From contig JAZHRO010000002.1 of NCBI GenBank assembly GCA_037157565.1, forward strand, positions 40,072,501 to 40,136,500: 64,000 nucleotides of DNA, in the 5' to 3' direction. Shown piece after piece: positions 24,201 to 36,200 of this stretch. Origin of the DNA: Thalassia testudinum (Eukaryota > Streptophyta > Magnoliopsida > Alismatales > Hydrocharitaceae). The translations under genes and the position numbers were made by a program. How positions within the stretch are numbered: position 1 is the stretch's first letter; every line of letters begins with the position of its first letter. The notes beneath the pieces are model-generated. The model worked only from the letters and a program-made list of their open reading frames with translations. It did not search any database and was not told where the DNA came from.

Positions 24201-27200
24201 GTTTGTCTTATTTTTGTTGAGTTACATGCTTCTTGTTGAACGGTTATTTGTTATTTTATTTTTCCTTGATGGACTTATGTTGTTATTTTTCCCTCACCTC
24301 TCTCTATGTAAAGAAGTACAGAGACGGCTTGGTAATAATAAGAATGATTCTTTTCTTCAACTTGGTATTAGAGTATCAGGTTGGAGACACCACCAAATAA
24401 ACTCTAACCCTACCTTCAAGCCCCACCACCGTCGGACGCCGCCGCTACCACTGGCGGCAGCGCTGTGTTGCCGCCGTTGCAGCAACAACATCGTCCATCG
24501 CTGTTGTTGCTGTAGCAACTTCTCGTAGCGCCACCTTGCACTGTTGTAGCCGCCATCGATGCATTGCTACAGTGTAGCCTCGAGTTGCAATAGCCACCTC
24601 TATCACTCTGTAGCGTTGCCTATGGCTAAGCAGCTTCCCGTAGCACCGCCTTGCACTGCTGTAGCACGCCACCGCTCGCCGCTGCATTGTAGATCATAGT
24701 AGCAAGTCGTTGCAACCTTGTAGGTCATTGCCACTGCTCCAAAGTAGCACGCCACCACCGCCTTCTCTCCCAATTGCCACCCAGGCCATCGAAGAGCAAG
24801 CTACTGGCCACCATCATGTTGTAGGGAGGTTCTTGAGTGTTGTGGAGATGAAGGTTTGAATCAAGAACCTTCCTATGTGTGGTATTACTCTTTGTGATCT
24901 TGTAGTCTGATTTGGGGTGTGTATTCCCCTTTGTTAATGATTTTTGGGGTGTGTATTCTCCTGATTGCATGATTAGTGGGGTGTGTATTCCTCAGTGAAG
25001 TTTTGGAGATAGTGCTTGTGGACTACGGGGTGTGTATTCCCTATGTTTCTAGTGTTTGATCCAGGATTTCAGATCTGCTGTTTGGATTTGTTTGTGTCTG
25101 GAGTTACTATGGCTACATTTGAGGCATCTGATGTGTCTTCAGGACAGAGTACACAAAGCGGGGTGTACAATAGTCCATTCTTTGCTCCGATTACTAAGTT
25201 GGATAAGATCAATTATCTCCGTTGGTCTTAAACCTTCCTTGTCATTATAGAGGGTCATGAGAAGAAACATGTGCTTATGGAAGCACCATCGGAGCAGAAA
25301 ACAGGAAAATATGCAACGTTGAATCGGGATGATGCTATGGTGAGAGCCTGTATCTTGAATAGCGTTATTCCTCGTATTGGTGATGAAGTTATGTATTACA
25401 CCACTGCTAAAGAGATGTGGGATGCCTTAAAGACTGCCTATTCACATGAGTTGAATTCAACTCAAGTATTCTAGATCCATTATGATTTATGCCATCTCAG
25501 GTAGGAGGAGATGAGTCTGTCACAGTACTACTCCACTATGAAGGGGCTATTAGAGAAATATAATACATGTATGTCGATGTGTGCTTTCTATACATGTAGG
25601 GATCAAATGAAGGAGTTTGCAGCCCATATGTTTCTTGTAGGGCTTAGTGATTACTATTTTGCGGCTCGTTTTTAGATTGACTCTCTCCGAGCTTCCTCCT
25701 ATTGAGGAAATTTATAGGAGGCTGAGTAGGATGCAGATCAGCCTACTCATGATGCGGTGGTTACCAATGCATCTTCGACTCATGCAGTTATTAGCATTCG
25801 TGGTGGTTAAGGTAGCTTCTTTCGTGGCAAGGGCAGGGGGCGAACTGATGGTGGTTGTGGTAAGCCTACTTGCACTTACTGTGGTAGATTTGGTCATGTT
25901 GAGGTCAAGTGTTGAAATAAATGACCGTTCTACTGTTGTCAACCAAGCCTCTGTTACAGCATCTCCAGGTGTGATCACGGAGGCAATCACTTGCAGAGGT
26001 TGACTATGATGTAGTTGTGTAGCGGCTAGCATAATTAACACAGAGCAGCCTCAGCCCTCTAGCACTGTAGCCTATGCTTCTTCAAGTATGAGTGGGTCAT
26101 GGTTAATTTATTTAGGTGCATCTGATCATTTGACATGAAATTTTTAGTGCTTTGGGGAATTGCAGAAGACACCATATGATCATTCAGTACAGCTGGGAGA
26201 CGGTAAATATGCTTCCATCTGTGGTAAGGGAGGGGTACATGCTGATGTATATTGTGCCTGATATGATAGTGCAACTGTTATTTGTTAGTTCTATTACTAA
26301 GTAGTTGAATTGTCATGTTATTTTTTATGCTGTTAGATGCACATTTCAGGATCGCATGACGGGGATGACGATTGGTGGTGGCCATGAGGAGGGGGTGTGT
26401 ATCGGCCGTTCAGAGTTCAGTTGCTATGGCCTGTCAGACGACTACTGTGGGGGGTGTTTGCAGTGGCATAGACGACTAGGTCACCTGTCACTAGACAAGT
26501 TATGTTGTTACGACCCGGTTCCCGAATCCCTACAGGACCCGAGATCGGCTCGACTCGACTAATCTCAAGATCCAGTCGTCCAATAAGAAATAACCGAAAA
26601 ATAGGAAAATAAACCACATCTACTATGCAAAGTAACTAACAGTAAAAGCGTACAAGCAGTAATGGAGTAAAAGCTGCTAACAGTACATATCATTACCACA
26701 ACAGTAAAGTAGAACAAAGGTACAGTTACAGAAACGGTAACAGTCTAAAACTCACTAGTAGAATAGAGAGTACAATAAAAACAAGAAACTACATCTGGAC
26801 TTGACTGGGCCCAACACCCTCTGCAGTCGGTGACTCGGGTTGCTCAACTCTTGGACCTGTAAAGGGTTATGAGTAAAACGGAGTCAGCGAACGCTGAGTA
26901 GAGTGGTAACCAAACTAACTAAAGCAGTAAATGCTAACGGGTAAGCTTATCTTTTTCGATTATTTTATTTATTTTTTATGTGATTCCTTTTCACCCATTG
27001 GTTTACTTTCAGATTTCTTTTTTGATCTAGCATGTTCCTCGTGGGAACGATCTTGATTGCAGTCTTTTCCAAGAGTAGAAGGCACACGTGGTGCTCTTCT
27101 AGCAGGGAGTCCTCCGTGGTAATCCTACACCCAGTCAACCACCCCGAGGTCACTGTTTAGACATAGCGGTGACTACAGCACGCGCAATAAGCGCACGGGT

Positions 27201-30200
27201 AGCTACCCCACACTGGCACGCTGTTAGTCGTTTCTGCTAGTGGGTACGTCCAAAGTACAGTACAGAACAATATAGGACGTAGCCTTCTCAGTAACAGGGG
27301 TCTAGCCCCTCAGAACCAAACAGGGGTCTTGCTTCTCTACAGTCCGCGCACCCTCGTCTTACTACCCCGGTTTGCCTAGTGGGCCTAATAAGTTGGTGTA
27401 GGGTGGCTAGCTGAACCTTGAGCCCCGTGGGGTGGCTAGCTCCCTCCATACACTAATAGCTCTCTCGGGTACTGTGTACGCGAGGGCCAACAGAAGTCGG
27501 TGTAGAGTGGTCATTCCTAACCCTGGATCCCAATCCAAGGGCAGCTAGCTCCGCTCTACACTAAAAAGGGGACAGTCTCTCTCCCTTGGTATCAAGTATT
27601 CAAGGGCCAGCATACTTTCCACTCATTTCCAGATCTTTTCCATTCATCCATAGGAGCTCTACTCCTAATTCCCCGTAGGGTTCATGCTCATGTTCGCCAT
27701 GTTTCATACCAGATTTCATCATTCACATTTTCATTCTCGTATTATACGCATACAGCTCGTATTTCTACAATTAACATATGCAACAAGTGATCACAGGTAA
27801 CTGGTTAACTAGCACTGACATTTCATATTTCAACAGGCAACTCATATTTATTAACAAATAATAGTTTACAATTCTACTCATTTATTTATGACTGTAATAT
27901 CAAACATGCATACAAACAGTGCAACTGTTTTTCGTCATACGATTCATGCCACATCTTAGGTTTCTAGTTATCTAATTTCACATATGCATTCATGTTTTAT
28001 AATTAAAACAGGGGGAAACCACTATACCAGATAATCAGGGAGTACTGGGGGCTCGAACGACGGACTCACGTGCCTCTGCAAGCTCCTAACACGCAACGGA
28101 TCGAACTCTTATACCAAGGAACATAACACAACAGAATGTTCAGAACAGTATATAAAGGTTTCTAACATGTAGAGGAACTCACAAAGAAATCATAGATATA
28201 TTGTTTGCGTAAAACAGACCCCAAACAGACCTGAACGGGTCAAAAATAGAACTGTAGAACCAAATCAGACGTCTGGCACAAGGCCCAGACGTCTTAAAAG
28301 TCATCAGGGTCTCACCTCAAGTTCCTGCGTCGACCTCAGACGTCCAAGATCCCTACTTGACTGTCTGGACTCAGATCCAGATGTCCGACCTCTCCTCCAG
28401 TCGTCTGGACATGCTTTCAGTCGTCTAGTAAGCTATCCAGACGTCCGAAACACGTGGGAGGGCGTGCTACGCGCCTTCCCAAAGCTACCCCTGCGTGCGA
28501 CAGATAAAATCTCCCCCTTTTAGTCAAACAGATTGGCTCTGCGGTGCGGCCTGCATGATCGTAACAACAAGAACGTACCTTCGCGAAACTTTGCTTTCAG
28601 ACGTCCGATGTCATCACCAGACGTCCAACCCGTCGTCTGGACGGTACTCCAGACGTCTGATACTGAGAAAATCCCAGTACCAGAGCAGCTCCCGCTCCTC
28701 TCGCTGCGCGTAGTCGCGGCTCCTCCCTCTCGTCGGCAGCTCCGGCTGTAGCAGGAAGTCGGGGACGGCTCCCTCGACACACTCCTCCCGCACACGCCGC
28801 TTCGGCCATGTGCTATTTGGCGAGCTCCCACGAACTCGCGAGCTCAACCTCCTCTTTCTCTCTTCACACCGCCTCTCCTCCTCGCTCGCTCTCGCTCCCT
28901 TCTCTCCCTCGTCCCTCTCACGGCAGTGGAGAGGAAGGAAGGTGGTGGTGGTGGAATGGAGAAGAGAGAAAGGGGGTGAGGGCTCTTATATAGAGAGCGG
29001 TTAGGGTTCGATGAGGGGGAAAGAAGAAAGAGAGAAGAAAGTTGTCTACGCGCAGCCAGTGCGCAGACTCGACCTTGCGTACAGATTTTTCAATTTCCAG
29101 ACGTCTGGGAAGGGGTCCAGACGTCTGCCCAGATGTTTGATAGATAGTCCAGACGTCTTAAAAGGTTCAAAACAGAACGGTTCTTTACATATGCCGTATC
29201 ATCCCTCACTTGTCTCATACCATGAAGATTCAATGTGATGGCTGTCAGCTGGGAAGACATCACCATTCCAGCTTTCCAGCCTTTATCCACTCTACCAGTT
29301 CTGCTTGTTTTGATTTATTGCACTGTGATGTCTAGGGTCCTAGTCATGTTGCAGACCACTAGAATTTTAAATATTATTGTTAATTGTCAATTTTTCACGT
29401 TTATCATAAACCTTTTTTATGAGAAATAAATTTGAAGTTGGTTCCTTGATTCAGCAATTTGTGATATTTGTGAAAAATCAATTTGATATGTGCATTAAGA
29501 AAATCAAAATAGATAATGCATTAGAATTTTATACAAAGAAATTGGCTGATTTTTATAGATCACTTGGTATTGTGCATTAGACATCCTATCCTCACGTTAC
29601 AACAGAATGGGATGGGTGAGAGGAAGTAGTGCCATATTCTGGATATAGCGAGAGCATTACTTATCCAAAGCAGTGTTCCACATAGTTATTGGGGAGATGC
29701 AATCTTACTGCATGTTACCTTATTTACATGCTTCCTTCCTCTGTGCTATATGAGCAGATCTCATGGAGTATCTTATATCTTGATGCTGACTTGTTTCTTG
29801 TGCCACCAAAAACTTTTAGTTGTGTGGCCTTTGTACACCTCTTTGGGCCTGGTCGTGATAAAGTGGCACTAAGGGTGGTTAAGTGTGTGTTTTTGGGATA
29901 CTCGCATACACTGAAGGGATACAGGTGTTTTGATCCCATACACCAGAGGTACTATGTGAGTGCGGATGTAACTTTTCATGAATCTATCCCTTATTTTTCT
30001 ACCTCAGGTAATCAGTTGAGAGAGGTGGAGGTGGCTGCTCCTATGCTTGTACCTCCTATACCCTTGGAAGACTTTTCTCAGAGTAGTTGTGTATTTATTA
30101 TAGATCAGATTGTGGGCACCTTGAGACTTGTACCACCTAATGAGAAGACATTTAAGGGTGCTACATATCAGTTGCCAGTCACTTACAAATGTAAGACACC

Positions 30201-33200
30201 TCCTCTCATCTTCAGTTCCTACTGGGCTACCATCATCCTCCGTTCAGGTATGTGTTGAGGCTACTAACGATTCTCCTGCTGATATGTCTTCAGGGTCTCT
30301 GTTTTTGCCCACAGATGAGGATATTCCCATTGCTGTCAAAGAAGGCTTCGCGATCTTGTGCACAGTATTGTGTTGCTGGCAGTGTTGTTTCTGCGAGCTC
30401 TCTCAGATCTGAGTTTCATGCATTCACAGCTGCAATCTCTAGTACTGAGATCCCTACCTCCTACCAGTAAGTGCTCTTACATCCACAATGGAAGGCAACT
30501 ATGAAAGAGATGTCTGCGCTTACTGATAGAGACACCTAGGAGCTATCTGCGCTACCTTTTGGCACGCCTTGGTTGGGATTAGATCGGTTTTTGCCCTGAA
30601 ATACAACCCTGATAGGTCTATTTCTTAATATAAGGCTTATCTTGCGGCCAAAGGATTCACTTAGATCTATGGGGTGGATTTCTTTGACACTTTCTCTCCA
30701 GTGGCACGGCTCTCCACTGCCCGCATTCTTATCTCTGTTGTACCTCATCATGGATGTCATTTATACCAGCGGAATGTCAAAAATGCCTTTTTATATGGAG
30801 ACTTGGAGGAGATCTACATGCAGTAGCCACTTGGTTTTGAGGTTTAGGGGGAGTGTGTGTGTAGGTTTCGTAAGGTCATTTATGGCCTTAAGCAGAGCTC
30901 CCGAGCTTGGTTTCAGCGTCTGTCTGAGGCACTAGCACTATCTCTTTTTGGGATGTAGAGATCTTCTGATCATTCCTTGTTTGTCAGGAAGACTAGTATT
31001 AACACTGTGGCTTTATTGGTATATGCTGATAACTTTATCCTTACAGGTGATGATGCAGATGGCATTACTCAGGTGAAGGATTATTTGGCTCGCTAGTTCG
31101 TCATGAAGGACCTTGAGAAGTAGTGATATTTTCTGGGCATTGGGATTGCCATGAGCAAGCATGACATAGTGATGTCTTAGAGGAAGTATGCACTTAACAT
31201 TCTTCAGGAGACAGAAATGTTGGGATCTAAGGAGGCCAACGTTCCTATGGATTCTAAAGTTTATCTATTTCTAACTATCGCTAGGCCAGACATTAGTTTT
31301 GCAGTGGGTAAGTTAAGTTAGTTCTTAGACAAGCCCACTGATGTTCACTGGCAGGTTGCTATGCAGGTATTGAGGTACATCAAGGGATGTCCAGGGAGAG
31401 GCATCCTATTCCATAAGAAAGCTCCTACGTCTGTAGTTGCTTACTTTGACGCTGGTTATGCTGGGATGGTGGAGATAGGCGGTCTACTTCTGGTTTCTAT
31501 ATATTTGTTGTTGGGAACTTAGTGACCTGGAGGAGCAAGAAACAGAGTGTTTTACGCTTTAGTGCTGAGTCCGAATATAGAGCTATAACTCATACTACAG
31601 CTGAAATGATATGGATTATATCTTTGCTACGAGATCTTCATGTTGATATTCAGGAGTCTATGGAGATGCATTGTGACAATCGGGCTGCGATATACATTGT
31701 TAACAATCCCATGTTTCATGAGAGGACGGAACATGTGGAAGTGAACTGTCACTATACCAAGAGTTTGATTTAGTAGGATCTACTTCGTACTACATGCCTT
31801 GCTTTCATCGACCAAACTGTTGCCTCACCCTCAATTTGAAAAGTGTAGAAACAAGCTGAGTATAATGGATATATATGTTCCAACTCAAGGAGAAGTGTTG
31901 AGCTACACACTACTTGTTTAGGGGTTATTTGTTATTTTATTTCCCTTGATAGATTTATGTTATTTTTCTTTCAACTCTCAGTATAAAGAGATATAGAGAT
32001 AGCTTGGTAATAACAAGGATGATTTTTTTCTTCAACCATTTCCATGTTATTTTGAAGAGGGTTCTTTCATTAACATCAAAAAGAAATGTGAATTTCTGAT
32101 TATTTGAGTGTTTTTTTTTTTTTTTTTCTTTTTTTAAAGGGTTATTTGAGTGTTAAACAACTATGATTTTTTTTTTACTATTTTATCAATTTATTGCCAA
32201 ATTTTTAAAGATGTGTTTAGAGCTCTTTGTCTTGTTATTTTGAATGAATTTGTTTCACAATATTTCGAAGAAGATTTTTAATTCAGTAAATTGTTATTTC
32301 ACGTAAGTTAATTTTTCTTCGGTAAATTTATAAGCAGAGGCTATTTTACATGTCAATGGCTGATATAAATGATAGTCTTCTGACATTACTTTGCAATCCT
32401 GAGAAAATGTATGTATTTTGTGTTCGGTGTATGTACTTTGTGTTATTCAGTAGCATTGTAGAGCATAGTGCTATTATTTTTTCCTCCCCATGGAACCCAA
32501 GAAGCCGTTGGAACTTATTTCCAAAATTTTAAATTCATGACTGGAAAACCTTTTGTTAGTTTTAATTCCTAGGTGTTGCATTATGCGATTGGATAAGTAA
32601 TGGGCTTGATATTATTGAAAAAAAAAAAGATAATGGGTTTGATATGATGGATGAGTTGATGTCATTAAAAGTTGAAAAGGGGATTTAGTTTATTTGTTTC
32701 ATATTTAAAATTTGCTTGGTTTTTGTTCTTGTCTTGTTGGAAAGTACAATAAGTAATGGTTGGATGTGCTAGGTGGATAATGTGCTGAAAGTAGGGCTGC
32801 ACACTGGTTGGGTTGGATTGGTTGAAACTTAACTCACAATCTGACCCAAGGTTTACTAGTTGGGATTTTTCCAACTTAACTCATTGTTCTACCTAAGCAA
32901 GCCCAGAGAACTTGGTTGGGTTAGGTCTAAATAGATTGTTGATTAGTCAAAAGAAACTTTATGCTTCTTTCTTATATGTTTCATATTCAGTAAAAAAATT
33001 TAAATCCACATCACAACTTCTAAATTGTAACCAAGCAAATAAAATAAGTAAAAACTAATAAAAATTCAAAGAAAAATAAGGAAATGATTTAAAACTTGCA
33101 ATAAAAGATAAAAATGGATCATTCTTAAAAAAATAGAAAACTAGAAAAAAATAAATGTAAGTGGAGGGAAGAGGAGATAGATGGCAATGCATTGGGAGGA

Positions 33201-36200
33201 GGTCACGAAAAGGGAGGATGTTGAGGGAGGGGGTTTGCAAAGTTAAGGAGGTTCAAGTTGTTAGGAGGTAGGGGAAGGGAGGAGGTTGGAGGAATTGAGA
33301 GGAGGTGAGGGAAGGAGGTTGCGAGTGGCTTGGGGTGGTAGGGTTGAGGGGGCGTTGAGTGGATAGTTGTGGAGGAAGGGAGACGAGGATGCTTTGGTCT
33401 TGGGAAGATTGTGGTTTCAAATGATGTGAGGCGAATAATTTCTTAGAGTTAACATACTTTCACCATCACACAAAAATTTTCCTCTCAAAGGAATCTCATG
33501 ACTCTTGAATATAATACATACATAAATATGAAAAATAAATATTAAAAAATCATATGTGTTGCAAGTTAGGTTGGGTCAATTTGAAAGTCCAACTCAACTC
33601 AACCTGTATTGAAAGGGTTGAGATTTTTCTAATCTAATGCAAACTATTAAAACTCTCAACCCAATCTAGCTTGATCCAACCTAATCAGGTCGGATTGTGG
33701 TTAGCCACCCAAATCCATTTGTTAAATTTATCAGAATGGTGTCAAGCTACATGAATGTTCCCAAAAAATTAAAGAGCAAGAAAATGCTAGCAACAAAATT
33801 GTCACAAGTAAACATTGTCTCATTTCTCCCTAGCAAAATGTCCTATAGCATTGCCAAGACTCGCTCTTTCTTTGGTCGGAAGAAATTCTGGCATGGGTGT
33901 TGACTTCCTCTCCTAAAAGAGTTCCAAAATTCATGTTATGATGAATGTGCGATCCAACCAAAGTGGAAGTATCTCCAAATCTACGTTGATAACCTAAATT
34001 GAAAGAATTGGTAATCAATGTCTTCATCTTCTGTGTGACAGGGTGGGCATTTTGTAATTGCATCAAATGCCCATCAAGCCCTCCACGTCCTCGTCATTAG
34101 GCATCCTCTTTTGGGAAGCCATGTAAAAATCCTACCCTCTGGCTGGTATCCCTCCAGGTCGTGCAACATCTTGGTCCTCCAATAGGTTCCCAACAAAGAT
34201 AGGGCACCATGAACCATTCCAACACTCCCTTATTGTCACCTCCTTATTGCCAAACAGTGTGTATGGTCTCGAAAATCTAGATCGCAAGGCACCTTGCCCC
34301 AACTAGTAATTACACCTAAAGCAAAATACATCTCCCATGCCCAGGTGCGACGAGAAAATTTGTTGTAGCTTAAGCGTCACTGAAGTGATTCCTTTGTGGA
34401 AGTGAGATGCACCACTTAGAGGAGATGCTCTTTGATTTTAGTTCAGTGAACAACCATAGCAAGCAGAGAACACTTTAGCAAAAGGATCTTGCTTGTGGCC
34501 CACCACCCTAGCCACCTACTTGGCAAGATAACTTTCATTCATCACTCCAACATCTCTAACTCCCGAGCCCCCCTCTTTTAACAGCTTACAGATTTCCTCC
34601 CAAGTCACCATCTTAACTCCTTTGCCATTCCGACCCATAGTTGGTCTAGAAAAATTCCCTCATGAGGCCTAACATTCTTTTCTCAATCTTATGAGGTATT
34701 TTGAATACAAAAAGAAAGTAAACATAGATGGTAAAACTGCCTTTAGGAGGACTAGCCTTCCTCCCCTGGACAAGATCCTAGACATCCAACTAGACAACCT
34801 TCTTTCCATTCTTTCAATGAGGGGAGACCACTCTTGCAAGGGAATCCATTTATCAAAAAGCGAGAGGCCAAAGTATGATAGAGGTAGCCCCTCTAGTGTA
34901 TGAAAGGTAGCGTTACATTGGTGTGACTCCTCTGGTGCCATCTGTATCAGCACAAAAGTGGATTTGGAGAAGTTAATCTGCAGGCCTGAAGCATCTCTAA
35001 AAAACTTTAGAAGAAGGCACAACCTCCTTGCTTCAACCATGGAATCTTCAATAAAGAATAACATATCATCATAATATTGAAGCACAGGGATCACTACATC
35101 ATTGCCAATAGAGAATCCTTTAAAAAGGTTATCGAAACATGCTCTGTATGTTGACCTAGCTAAGGCATCTATTGCCAACACAAATAGCATAGGCACAAAG
35201 GGGCACCCTTACCTGACTCGCTTCCTGGGCTACACCCAACCTTTAGTTGGATTACCATTGACCAACACGGAGAAGGAAGTGGTTGTTACATAGTGCTTCA
35301 TCTAATCAATCCAAAGTGGTGGAAAGCCCCTTTTTGCCAAGGACGCCCATAGAAATGACCACTGCATTGAATCATATGCCTTGTCGAAGTCCACTTTCCA
35401 AAGGAGAGCCTTCCTCTTCATCCTTCTTCAGTAGGCCAAAATCTCCGAGGCTATGACAATCATTCAGTATATTTATCTCAGGAATAAAGGTCGTTTGCAC
35501 AGACGAGATAATCTCCTGTAGTACCCTAAAGCTTGTTTACCAGTACCTTAGCCACGATGAGGTAGGTCGTGTTAGATAGTGCACTGGTCTAAAAGAAAGC
35601 TATATGGATTCTTTACCTCCATTTAGATCTATTTTGAGTCATTTTTAGGCTTAAATTAAAGTAATTGAGATCATGCTTAATAATTTTCTTTCAACATTTC
35701 TTTGGTCTTCCTTGCACTCTCCTAGGAGGTTCAACATCCAACTCCTCGGATCACTTAATCTGAGCATTTATTGGCCTTTTCTACAAATGTTTAAATCATC
35801 TTAGATGCATCTCTCATTTTATCCTATTAGTGTCACCTTAACTTTTTCCTGGTTAATCTGATTAGAAATAGTCTTTCGTTGTATGGATACACATTCATTT
35901 TAACATCTTTATTTCTACCACGGATATCTTTTGTCATGTCTATAGCTTTTTGAGAAGGTAAATATGTTAGGCATGGGATTGGAAGAGAATGAAAATGATT
36001 TAATTCTCAAAAAAAACCTAGTCCTCTTTATATATAGAGTTTATGGGTAAAATACAGGGAACACCCTCAAGAAAATAAGAAATAACAAAAACACCCTTAC
36101 ATATAACACTTCTCCTCAAACTAGAGCATATATATCAAGCATGCCCATCTTTTTACATAAATAGTCACGACGCTTTCGCGGGGGTGCTTTTGTGCAGATG

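Larger units (their letters stand above)
24215..32034 (+). mobile_element. Ty1/copia element 1, interrupted by a solo LTR
   Basis: Short LTRs at both ends (24215-24359, 31896-32034). Order on the plus strand is gag, CCHC knuckle, protease, GAG-pre-integrase, integrase, RT and RNase H, as in copia. Many stops and frameshifts make it inactive. The RT motif YVDD is changed to YADN near 31020. A PPT (CAAGGAGAAG) precedes the 3' LTR. The 26506-29189 insert lies between GAG-pre-integrase and the integrase zinc site. Confidence 0.88.

Noticed and set aside
28520..28847. Overlapping open frames on both strands, serine/arginine-rich
   Set aside because: Inside the GC-rich R-U5 of the LTR1 solo copy and not conserved with the copy at 4340-5032.
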